Shown here: positions 54,240-61,746 of the stretch, piece after piece
Position numbering within the stretch: the first letter of the stretch is position 1
Layout of the letters: every line of letters starts with the position of its first letter
DNA from: an uncultured Bacteroidia bacterium
Lineage (GTDB): Bacteria; Bacteroidota; Bacteroidia; Bacteroidales; UBA932
Direction: 5' to 3'
Assembly: GCA_902801205.1 (NCBI GenBank)
Contig: CADCHE010000004.1
Span: forward strand, 58,695-122,694
Length of the DNA stretch: 64,000 nt
Notes under the pieces: generated by a model
Databases searched by the model: none
What the model was told of the DNA's origin: nothing
The model's input: the letters and a program-made list of their open reading frames with translations, nothing else
Made by a program: the position numbers and the translations under genes

Positions 54240-56711
54240 ATGAACTACAAGCACTTCCTGTTGACGGCGGTCCTCCTGGCCGTTCCCGTCTTCTCTTTCG
54301 CCGCGTCGGATCCCGACGGGCGCGAGGCCAAGATCCAGAAGATCCTCTCCCAGATGACGCTGGAAGAGAAAGTATCGCTCTGCTCCGGCAACGGCGGCTA
54401 CAAAGGTGTGCCGCGCCTGGGCATTCCCAACGTGAACCTCACCGACGGTCCCCGCGGACCGCACGGCGACAATTCGACCGGCTTTCCCTGCGGTATCGGC
54501 ATGGCCGCGACCTGGAATCCCGCACTGATGGAGGCGGCGGGCCGGGTGATGGGCGAGGAAACGCGCTCGTTCGGTTGCAGCGTCCTGCTCGGGCCGGCCT
54601 GCAACATCCTGCGCGACCCCGTGGGCGGGCGCTTCTTCGAGTACTACTCCGAGGACCCGTACCTCGATGCTGAGATCACCGTCCCCGTCGTACGCGGCAT
54701 CCAGAGCACGGACGTCGCCGCCTGCCTGAAGCACTACGCCTGCAACAACCGGGAGCGCAACCGCAACTTCTACTTCTCCGTCGTGGACGACCGGACCTTG
54801 CACGAGATCTATCTGCCCGCTTACAAGGCAGCGGTCGAGCAGGCCGGTCTGTGGTCGGTCATGACTTCCGCCAACGGCGTCAACTTCGAGTATGTCAGCG
54901 ACTCCCGCAAGCTGCTCACCGACATCCTCAAGGAGCGCTGGGGCTTCGACGGCGTCGTCATCACGGACTGGCTGCAGACCCGCTCGACGGAGAAGGCCGC
55001 CTTCGCCGGGCTGGACATCTCCATGCCGGGCGGTGACAACTGCGGCTTCGGAAAGCCCCTGCTGGAGGCCGTCCGGAAAGGCACGGTACCCGAAAGTTTC
55101 ATCGACGACAAGGTCACGCGCATCCTGCGCATGTATGACCGGATCGGGATCCTGGACGGAAATGGAGACGTGGTCCGCGGCTTCCAGCGCAACACCCCCG
55201 AGCACCGCGCCATCGCCCGCGAAGTCGCGGAAGAAGGCATGGTCCTGCTCAAGAACGAAGGCGGAATCCTCCCGCTCGACCCGAAGAAGGTCAAGAGCAT
55301 CCTGGTGACCGGCCCCAATGCGACCCTGCACACCTGCGCCTGGGCGATGGGCGGCAGCAGCTGGATGCTCTCGACGGACGAGACCACCATCCTGGACGGC
55401 GTGAAAGAGGCCTTCGGCGCAAAGAAAGTGACCTACCTCGACTTCGCCGAACTCGGCGGTTTCCAGGAGATCGAAGCCGACGTCAACGCCCGCTATTATG
55501 TGAAAGGCCAGGACCAGCCGACCCTCAGCCGCACCGAGAAAGGCATCAACTTCATGTGGGAGATGCGCTCGCCGGATGAGGAGAAAGTGCCCGTCGACAA
55601 CTGGCGCGAGGCCCGTTTCGACTTCACCGTCATTCCGCCGGCGGACGGCAAATACACCTTCCGCTTCACGGCGGGCGGCGGCGACGTCTTCGCCCTCAAC
55701 GGAGAATGGGGCGGCGCCCCGGTGGCGGTCGTGCATGCGGCCAACGCCGGCCACGGCACCTCCACCGGCTCCGTGGACCTCAAGAAGGGCGTTCCCTACC
55801 AGCTCTGCGTGATCTACACCAAGGGCAAGGGCGACGCTTCGCTGCACATCGACTGGACGACCCCGCAGACGGAGAACGCGGCCATGCAGTGGAAGAAACT
55901 GGAGAAAGCCGCCCGCAAGGCCGACATCGTCCTCTTCGTGGGCGGCCTCGACATGAACCTCGACACCGAGGGGCGCGACCGCTCCTCCCTGCTCTTCCCC
56001 GCCCTGCAGGAAGAAGCCATCAACCGGCTCGCCAAGCTGAACAAGAAGACGATCGTCACCCTCGTGAACGGCTCCCCGCTCGAACTCGGCGGCTGGATGG
56101 ACAATGTCCCCGCCATCCTGGAGAGTTGGTACGGCGGGATCGACGGCGGCACGGCCGTGGCCGGGATCCTCTCCGGCAAGGTCAACCCGAGCGGCCGCCT
56201 CACCTTCACCTGGCCCAAGAAATACGCCGACACGCCGATCGTCAAGCTGGGCTGGGAGGACAACGACATCATCCACTTCACCGACAGCCTGATGGTCGGA
56301 TACCGGTACTACGACACCCATGACGTCGAGCCTGAATTCGCTTTCGGCTACGGCTTGAGCTACACGACCTTCGAATACGGCGACCTGCAGGCCCACGCGG
56401 AGAACGGCAGCGTCCGCGGGAGCGTCACCGTCCGAAACACCGGCCGCAGGGACGGCAAGGAGACCGTGCAGGTCTACGTCCGCCCGCTCTCCCCTTCCGT
56501 GTTCCGGCCCGCGCACGAGCTGAAGGCCTTCCGGAAAGTGGAGATCGCCGCCGGCGAGCAGGCGGAAGTCCGCTTCGAGCTCGGTCCGGAGGCGTTCTCC
56601 TACTATGATGTCGGCATCGGCGACTGGCGGCTCGACCCCGGCGAGTACCTGATCGAAATCGGAACGGACTCCCGGCACATCGTCCGGTCGCAGAAAGTCA
56701 CCGTCCGATAG
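54240..56711 (+). CDS. Secreted GH3 beta-glycosidase with PA14 insert
   Basis: 823 residues from the ATG giving MNYKHFLLTAVL. Signal peptide ends FSFAAS. GH3 N-terminal TIM domain: GLPACNILRDPVGGR-like stretch GPACNILRDPVGGRFFEYY, ACLKHYACNNRE, and the nucleophile Asp243 in VVITDWLQT. A PA14-like insert is visible at about 410-560 (FDFTVIPPADGKYTFRFTAG). The C-terminal fibronectin-like domain has AFGYGLSYTTFEYG. It likely releases glucose, xylose or similar from beta-linked oligosaccharides in the periplasm. Last gene of the MATE operon. Confidence 0.9.
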   Translation: MNYKHFLLTAVLLAVPVFSFAASDPDGREAKIQKILSQMTLEEKVSLCSGNGGYKGVPRLGIPNVNLTDGPRGPHGDNSTGFPCGIGMAATWNPALMEAAGRVMGEETRSFGCSVLLGPACNILRDPVGGRFFEYYSEDPYLDAEITVPVVRGIQSTDVAACLKHYACNNRERNRNFYFSVVDDRTLHEIYLPAYKAAVEQAGLWSVMTSANGVNFEYVSDSRKLLTDILKERWGFDGVVITDWLQTRSTEKAAFAGLDISMPGGDNCGFGKPLLEAVRKGTVPESFIDDKVTRILRMYDRIGILDGNGDVVRGFQRNTPEHRAIAREVAEEGMVLLKNEGGILPLDPKKVKSILVTGPNATLHTCAWAMGGSSWMLSTDETTILDGVKEAFGAKKVTYLDFAELGGFQEIEADVNARYYVKGQDQPTLSRTEKGINFMWEMRSPDEEKVPVDNWREARFDFTVIPPADGKYTFRFTAGGGDVFALNGEWGGAPVAVVHAANAGHGTSTGSVDLKKGVPYQLCVIYTKGKGDASLHIDWTTPQTENAAMQWKKLEKAARKADIVLFVGGLDMNLDTEGRDRSSLLFPALQEEAINRLAKLNKKTIVTLVNGSPLELGGWMDNVPAILESWYGGIDGGTAVAGILSGKVNPSGRLTFTWPKKYADTPIVKLGWEDNDIIHFTDSLMVGYRYYDTHDVEPEFAFGYGLSYTTFEYGDLQAHAENGSVRGSVTVRNTGRRDGKETVQVYVRPLSPSVFRPAHELKAFRKVEIAAGEQAEVRFELGPEAFSYYDVGIGDWRLDPGEYLIEIGTDSRHIVRSQKVTVR

Positions 56712-56715
56712 GGCG

Positions 56716-58368
56716 TCAGTCGATCCGGATCTCGATCCGGCCGCTTTCAGGAATGATGCGGAAGACTTCTCCGGCGGAGCCGCCGCGAAGGTCTTCCGCT
56801 TTTCCTTTGGCCAGGGTAATCCCGTACGGAACGCCCTGGAAGACCGCTTTCACCGCGTCGGGGGTGATGTCCGTGAACGGCAGCGCCACACCGGGCAGCG
56901 TCTTCAGTTCCAGGCACCAGTCGCCGACTTTCCCCTTCGCAGCGATGCAGATGGCGTCCTCCGTCAAGTCGATGACGAACCGGGCGTCACCGGCAGCGGA
57001 AGGCCAGCGGATCTCCTGGCAGGAACCCTTCCCACGGACGGAGAAGACGGGGTCGCCGCCCGTGAAGGCGGGCGCGACGAAGCGCAGTGCCGCCATGTCG
57101 TCGGGCGCGCTCCACAGGCAGCCATCCACCAGCGGCAGCGTTTCGTAACGGAAGACGGGCAGGGTGTCCGGTTTGTCAAGGTACTCCGAGCGGAGCGACT
57201 CGTCGAACAGGTGGATGTCGCGGAACTTGAGCGCAGGCCCTTCCCAGAGGAGGTTGGCCCGGTAGTTCCGGCTGTTGAACCAGAGGGTCTTGCGCTGCAG
57301 GTCGCGGGTATCCTCCGTCGTGATCACGGAAGTAGGCGGGGTCAGCGGGTATGTTTCCTTGAACCAGCGGCCGGTCTCACCCAGGGTCTCGATACGCACC
57401 TTCCCCTCCGCCGCCAGGGCGGCCAGGCGCTCCGTCTGGATAGTGAACCCTTTCTCCATCGCGCTCCAGGTGAAGGAGTTCTCCTGTCCTACCTGAACAT
57501 AATTGTAGCCCATGTGCGGCTCCTGGGTGAACATCCGGAAGAACCAGTCGATCCACTCCGGATTGCCACCCCCTTCGAGGTAGACCGGCTCCAGGGTCGC
57601 CACGCTCTGGACGACGCCGCCCACGCCCGCCTCGTACTGGTAGATCGGGTCGGAACCCAGCATCCGGAACACGGGGACAGCGATGCCGCCCTCGGCCGTC
57701 TGTGCAGGCATGTAGGCGTTCTGCCGGCTGGGATAGAAGCCGCCGTTCCAGTAGCCGCCCCAGAGGGTGTATCCGTCCGTTCCGACCTGGTCGCGGCAGA
57801 CGCAGGACGCTTCGATGCCGTATTTGTCATAGAAGCAGGCCAGCGTCCCGGCCTCGATGAACCACGAACCGACCGACTTGGGATAGAAACCGAAGATCTC
57901 CTTGAATTTCGCCATGTAGACATCGACCAGTTTCTCCCGCTCCGCGGCCGTGTAGCCCACGGAGAAGCCGACATTTGCATGCCAGTCCCAGGGATAGCGG
58001 CCGCGCCACTCCATGCCAGCGGCCTCGACGTGCGGCTGGGTGATCTCCCACCAGGCGCCCACCTCGCATCCGCGGGCGAGTTCCTCCTTCATCAAGGCCT
58101 GGTAAGAAGGGTCGATGAGGGCATCGTACTGCAGGAGATAGGTCCCGGTCAGCCCCTTCGCCCGCAGGTCTTGTGCCTGTGAGACGACGGTCTGGTACAG
58201 CACTTCCTCGGTGATCGCGTCGATGCGCGGCTCGGTGTAGCGCACGAAGTTGATGATGTTGACGATCCGCGGGCTCTCCTGCGGGGCGTCCGGGCGGTCA
58301 CATCCCGGCAGGGAAAGGGCCAGCGCGGCACCCAGGGCAAGGGCCCGGAAGAATGATGCACGTTTCAT
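56716..58368 (-). CDS. Unrecognised lipoprotein with deacetylase/TIM-barrel-like N-terminal half
   Basis: 550 residues from the ATG giving MKRASFFRALAL; the -7 box at 58400-58407 excludes a longer start. Lipobox LPGC near residue 23. The N-terminal 350 residues resemble polysaccharide-deacetylase or GH57-like barrels: NIINFVRYTEPR, GAWWEITQPHVEAAG, WFIEAGTLACFYDKYGIEA. The remaining part is beta-rich. I cannot name the family with confidence. It would act in the periplasm, probably on carbohydrate. It converges on the GH3 gene with a four-base gap. Confidence 0.6.
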   Translation of the reverse strand: MKRASFFRALALGAALALSLPGCDRPDAPQESPRIVNIINFVRYTEPRIDAITEEVLYQTVVSQAQDLRAKGLTGTYLLQYDALIDPSYQALMKEELARGCEVGAWWEITQPHVEAAGMEWRGRYPWDWHANVGFSVGYTAAEREKLVDVYMAKFKEIFGFYPKSVGSWFIEAGTLACFYDKYGIEASCVCRDQVGTDGYTLWGGYWNGGFYPSRQNAYMPAQTAEGGIAVPVFRMLGSDPIYQYEAGVGGVVQSVATLEPVYLEGGGNPEWIDWFFRMFTQEPHMGYNYVQVGQENSFTWSAMEKGFTIQTERLAALAAEGKVRIETLGETGRWFKETYPLTPPTSVITTEDTRDLQRKTLWFNSRNYRANLLWEGPALKFRDIHLFDESLRSEYLDKPDTLPVFRYETLPLVDGCLWSAPDDMAALRFVAPAFTGGDPVFSVRGKGSCQEIRWPSAAGDARFVIDLTEDAICIAAKGKVGDWCLELKTLPGVALPFTDITPDAVKAVFQGVPYGITLAKGKAEDLRGGSAGEVFRIIPESGRIEIRID

Positions 58369-58399
58369 ATATGAAGCAATTTGAATGGTCTGCAATGCC

Positions 58400-58427
58400 C
58401 AAAGATAAGAAATCTTCCTTAACTTTG
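58400..58427. promoter_or_regulatory. Divergent -7 boxes for the deacetylase-like (minus) and serine hydrolase (plus) genes
   Basis: Minus TATCTTTG (58400-58407) and plus TAACTTTG (58420-58427). The plus box ends five bases before the first ATG at 58432, so that transcript would be leaderless or nearly so. Confidence 0.5.
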
Positions 58428-58431
58428 GTCC

Positions 58432-59532
58432 ATGATGAAACACTTCCTCCTGCCCTGGTTGCCCGCCGTGCTGCTCTGCGCCGCCTGCAGCCCCGAATCG
58501 AGCATCGACCGCCTGTGCCGCCGGCTCTTCCCGGAAGGCGAACCGGGTGCGGCCGTGCTGGTACTGAAAGGCGACCATGTCCTCTTCGACAAAGGTTACG
58601 GCCTGGCGGACCTGCAGACGCGGGCGCCCATCGACGGCAACACCTCCTTCAACATCGCCTCCGTCTCGAAACAGTTCACCGCCGTGGCCGTCCTGCAACT
58701 GGCCGGGCAGGGCGCGATCGACCTCGACGACAGCATCGCGGAATATTTCCCGGAACTGCAGAAGGACTTCTGGAAAGAGGTCAGGATCAAGCACTTGCTC
58801 TCACACTCTTCCGGCGTACCGGATGCGCGTGACTACCTGTCTCGGGAGCAGAAAATCCTCGGTGACGAGGACCTTGCCCTGGAGTATCTTCCGCACCTGG
58901 ATTCCCTCCGTTTCGCGCCCGGAACAGCCTACGAATACATGAACCCGACCTACGTCCTCCTGGGGCGGCTGGTGGAACGCGTCTCCGGCGAGCCCTTCGA
59001 GGCGTATGTCCGGACGCACATTTTCGCGCCGGCAGGGATGGAGCGCACGGTGTATTTCGACCGCGACCACCAGGAGCGGATCCCCGCCATGGCGCACGGT
59101 TACGGAAGGGACGACGCGGACGCCGCCTGGCAGGAGTATGATTTCGGCGAAGAGACCTTCTTCGCCACACGGCCGGACGGCGGGATCTACACCTCCACCC
59201 ACGAATTCGTCCTGTGGGAGAAGGCGCTCCGCAACGGGACCGTCCTGGAACCGGAGAGGCTTGCCGAGGCGATGCACCCCCATACGCTCGTGTCCGGAAG
59301 CCCCTGGAGCGATTACCAGAACCGCCCCGGAACGTGGTACGGCTACGGATGGTTCGTCGAGCCGGCGACGGCGGACACGCCCCTGCGCATCTACCATACC
59401 GGCGACAACGGCGGGTTCAAGATCCTCGCCGCACGCATTCCCGATAAAGAATTGCTGATCCTGGTCTTCGCGAACCGGTCGGACTGGGACCGCTACGACC
59501 TGCTGCTGCAGATCGAGAAGGCCGTCCGCTGA
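58432..59532 (+). CDS. Class C beta-lactamase-like serine hydrolase, lipoprotein
   Basis: 366 residues (second ATG three bases on). Lipobox LLCAAC. Catalytic motifs: SxxK in NIASVSKQFTAVAVLQLAG, YxN in YEYMNPTYVLLG, and HTG in YHTGDNGGFK. All three are intact, unlike the paralog at 46579-47598. Periplasmic esterase, peptidase or lactamase-like enzyme; substrate unknown. Confidence 0.85.
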   Translation: MMKHFLLPWLPAVLLCAACSPESSIDRLCRRLFPEGEPGAAVLVLKGDHVLFDKGYGLADLQTRAPIDGNTSFNIASVSKQFTAVAVLQLAGQGAIDLDDSIAEYFPELQKDFWKEVRIKHLLSHSSGVPDARDYLSREQKILGDEDLALEYLPHLDSLRFAPGTAYEYMNPTYVLLGRLVERVSGEPFEAYVRTHIFAPAGMERTVYFDRDHQERIPAMAHGYGRDDADAAWQEYDFGEETFFATRPDGGIYTSTHEFVLWEKALRNGTVLEPERLAEAMHPHTLVSGSPWSDYQNRPGTWYGYGWFVEPATADTPLRIYHTGDNGGFKILAARIPDKELLILVFANRSDWDRYDLLLQIEKAVR

Positions 59533-59542
59533 TACGTCCCCG

Positions 59543-60163
59543 CTAGCGGATGAAGTGCATCGGCGCCCACTCCTCGTCGCCGCGGCCCGGAGCGGGTTTG
59601 CCTTCCGTGGCCTTGAGAAGCCAGGCCAGGTTGTTGGCGAGGGCGCGCATCGTCTGGAGCCCTTCGGTATCCAGCGCCGCCTGCCCGACTTCCCGGCCGT
59701 AGACGATGTTCCAATACTGCGAGGTGACCACGGGCATGTTCATCATCTGGAACGGCAGGTTGAGTGTCTCGAAAGCGGCGCTGGCCCCGCCGCGCCGGCA
59801 GACCGCCACGGCCGCGGCCGGTTTTCCGGCAATCTGGGCTCCGTTCGAGAAGAACGCCCGCTGGATGACGCTGAGCACGGCCCCGTTGGGCTGCCCGTAG
59901 TAGACCGGCGAACCGACGACCAGGGCATCGGCTTCGGCGAATTTCTCGCTGATCCGGTTGCAGACATCGTCGTCGAAGACGCAGCGGCCGGAGGCCCTTT
60001 CCTTGCACTTGCCGCAGGCGATGCAGCCGCGTACCGGCTTGTTGCCGATCCACACGATCTCACTTTCAATGCCGTGCTGCGCAAGCTGCCGGGCGATCTC
60101 ACCCAGCGCAACCGATGTATTGCCCTTCGGACGGGGGCTCCCGTTGATCATCAGTACTTTCAT
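59543..60163 (-). CDS. Flavodoxin-like NADPH-dependent FMN reductase
   Basis: 206 residues from MKVLMINGSPRPKGNTS; an ATG five codons earlier (60178) overlaps the metX stop as ATGA and is an equally possible start. The FMN-phosphate loop is NGSPRPKGNTS. CIACGKCKE resembles a small redox-Cys insertion common in this iron-sulfur flavoprotein-like group, and VVGSPVYYGQPNGAV contacts FMN. Cytoplasmic reductase of quinones, azo or metal substrates. Second gene after metX. Confidence 0.85.
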   Translation of the reverse strand: MKVLMINGSPRPKGNTSVALGEIARQLAQHGIESEIVWIGNKPVRGCIACGKCKERASGRCVFDDDVCNRISEKFAEADALVVGSPVYYGQPNGAVLSVIQRAFFSNGAQIAGKPAAAVAVCRRGGASAAFETLNLPFQMMNMPVVTSQYWNIVYGREVGQAALDTEGLQTMRALANNLAWLLKATEGKPAPGRGDEEWAPMHFIR

Positions 60164-60174
60164 GTGCTTGGATA

Positions 60175-61206
60175 TCATTGTGGGTCCGCTTCTTCGAGGA
60201 TCGGGGTGAAGAGCGCCGTCATCTGCCCGGATTCGAGCAGGAAACCGTCGTGCCCGAAGGCGGAGGAAATGGTGACAAAGCGGCTTCCGGGAATATACGG
60301 GGCCCAAGAGGCCATCACGCGGGCCGGGAAGAGACAGTCGGAATCGATGCCGACCACCAGCGTCTTCGCGCGCACCTGGGAAAGGGCCGCCTCCACGCCG
60401 CCTCTCCCCCGTCCGACATTGTGGCTGTCAAGCGTGTTGCAGAGGCTCCAGTAGGAATAGGCGTCGAAACGGGTGATGAACTTGTCCCCCTGATGCCGCT
60501 GGTACGACGCAGCGCGGCCGGCGAAGAGCGTGTCGGGATCGGCTTCGAACTGCGTACGCTGGTAGCCGTCATAACTCCGGTACGACAGGATCGCCTGGGC
60601 GCGGGCGCAGCGCAGGCCGGCCCGTCCGCCCGACAAGTCGGCGGCCTCACGGAAAGTCGGGTCCGCTTCCAGGGCCATCCGCTGCGTTTCCGCCTCGGCC
60701 GTCAGCCAGGGGGAAATGCGGACGTCCGTGGCCATGAGAACCAGGTTCCGCACCCGTCCGGGTTCGGCGAGCGACCATTCCACGGCCTGGAATCCACCGA
60801 TCGAACTGCCCAGCAGCAGGTGGATGGAGTCGATGCCGACCTCACGGCGTACGTAGGTAAAGGTCTGCACCATATCACGGATGGTAAACGCCGGGAAATC
60901 AAAGAAATAAGGACGACCGTCCGACGGGCGGGGCGAAGCCGGTCCGCTGGTCCCGTAGGCGGATCCGAGCATGTTCACGCATACGATGAAATACTTCTGC
61001 GGGTCGAGCAGTTTGCCCGGGCCGTACATCTGCGGCCACCAGTCCTCGACGTCAGAATTCGCCGTCAGCGCATGGCAGACCCAGACGACCTTCTTGCGGC
61101 CGTCGTAGACCTCCTCGGAAACATGGTAGACGACCGTCAGGTCGTCCAGTACGGCACCTCCTTCAAAATGGAACGGCTCGGTGATGTGTAAGCTTTTCTG
61201 TATCAT
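60175..61206 (-). CDS. metX: Homoserine O-acetyltransferase
   Basis: 343 residues from the ATG giving MIQKSLHITEPF. Alpha/beta-hydrolase MetX signatures: VWVCHALTANSDVEDWW, NMLGSAYGTSGPASP, and the nucleophile Ser in LLLGSSIGGFQAVEW. The late Asp and His are in VVGIDSDCLFP and SAFGHDGFLLE. It acetylates homoserine on the route to methionine. Some MetX-like enzymes are succinyltransferases; the motifs do not exclude this. A -7 box TAAATTTG lies at 61224-61231. Confidence 0.92.
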   Translation of the reverse strand: MIQKSLHITEPFHFEGGAVLDDLTVVYHVSEEVYDGRKKVVWVCHALTANSDVEDWWPQMYGPGKLLDPQKYFIVCVNMLGSAYGTSGPASPRPSDGRPYFFDFPAFTIRDMVQTFTYVRREVGIDSIHLLLGSSIGGFQAVEWSLAEPGRVRNLVLMATDVRISPWLTAEAETQRMALEADPTFREAADLSGGRAGLRCARAQAILSYRSYDGYQRTQFEADPDTLFAGRAASYQRHQGDKFITRFDAYSYWSLCNTLDSHNVGRGRGGVEAALSQVRAKTLVVGIDSDCLFPARVMASWAPYIPGSRFVTISSAFGHDGFLLESGQMTALFTPILEEADPQ

Positions 61207-61223
61207 ATTTGTCAAGTCGGAGA

Positions 61224-61231
61224 CAAATTTA
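61224..61231 (-). promoter_or_regulatory. -7 box of the metX operon
   Basis: Minus-strand TAAATTTG, 17 bases before the ATG at 61206. The -33 box is not clear. Confidence 0.45.
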
Positions 61232-61293
61232 AGACAATTTGAGCAAAAACGCCGGTTTTTTTTGCCGGTTGATGCTTTTTCAAGTTTTTTCCT

Positions 61294-61301
61294 TATATTT
61301 G
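61294..61301 (+). promoter_or_regulatory. -7 box of tRNA-Ala
   Basis: TATATTTG followed by C, 11 bases before the mature tRNA, with a TTG at 61269-61271. Confidence 0.65.
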
Positions 61302-61312
61302 CATCCGAAAAC

Positions 61313-61385
61313 GGGGTATTAGCTCAGCTGGTAGAGCGCTAGGTTCGCAATCTAGAGGTCAGGAGTTCGATCCTCCTATGCTCCA
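61313..61385 (+). tRNA. tRNA-Ala (CGC), CCA not encoded
   Basis: Acceptor GGGGTAT pairs with ATGCTCC and includes the alanine identity pair G3-U70. D-arm GCTC/GAGC, anticodon stem CTAGG/TCTAG with loop TTCGCAA (anticodon CGC), T-arm AGGAG/CTCCT with loop TTCGATC, discriminator A. The DNA continues CAA rather than CCA, so the tail must be added enzymatically, unlike the tRNA-Asp in this window. Confidence 0.93.
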
Positions 61386-61386
61386 C

Positions 61387-61420
61387 AAAAAAGGCTTCCA
61401 GGAATCTGGAAGCCTTTTTT
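61387..61420 (+). terminator. Terminator of tRNA-Ala (bidirectional)
   Basis: Perfect stem AAAAAAGGCTTCCAG with CTGGAAGCCTTTTTT around a four-base loop. It works as a terminator on both strands and could also stop leftward transcription from the glmS fragment. Confidence 0.9.
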
Positions 61421-61444
61421 CATGCTCCGGTCCTGCGGCGGCCG

Positions 61445-61696
61445 TCAGTTGTAGCAGCTCTCGCCGTGCGTAGCCCAACGGGTGTGGGCGATGCCCACGG
61501 TACCGGATACATCCTTGCCTTCGGCCGCTCTCTCCAGGTCCTTGACCTTTCCCTTCGTTTTGTAGACGACCAAATCGCCATTGTCGTTCACCAGCGCCAC
61601 GCCGGCGCTGTCATACCCCCGGTATTCGAGCCGGGTCAGGCACTTGACCAGGATCGGATAGGCCTGACGCCCTCCGACATATCCCACGATTCCACA
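61445..61696 (-). pseudogene. glmS: N-terminal fragment of glmS (glucosamine-fructose-6-phosphate aminotransferase)
   Basis: The frame reads [18 protein letters not shown], then [18 protein letters not shown] and [12 protein letters not shown], an exact match in order to the start of GlmS, beginning at its catalytic Cys2. It then ends abruptly after SCYN with a stop, at about residue 84 of roughly 610. The codon where the initiator ATG should be is AAG, so no normal start is left. A -7 box TATCTTTG (complement of 61729-61736) remains upstream. Best read as a broken gene copy; a complete glmS must exist elsewhere. Confidence 0.8.
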
Positions 61697-61728
61697 CTTA
61701 ATGAATAAGATACACTATTTTTGAGGTA

Positions 61729-61736
61729 CAAAGATA
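61729..61736 (-). promoter_or_regulatory. -7 box upstream of the glmS fragment
   Basis: Minus-strand TATCTTTG between the asnB stop and the fragment, positioned as expected for the former glmS promoter. Confidence 0.4.
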
Positions 61737-61746
61737 GCAAATAGTT

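Noticed and set aside
46579-59532. The two beta-lactamase-like genes as antibiotic resistance determinants
   Set aside because: The SxxK serine-hydrolase fold is shared by esterases and peptidases; nothing in the sequence points to drug hydrolysis.
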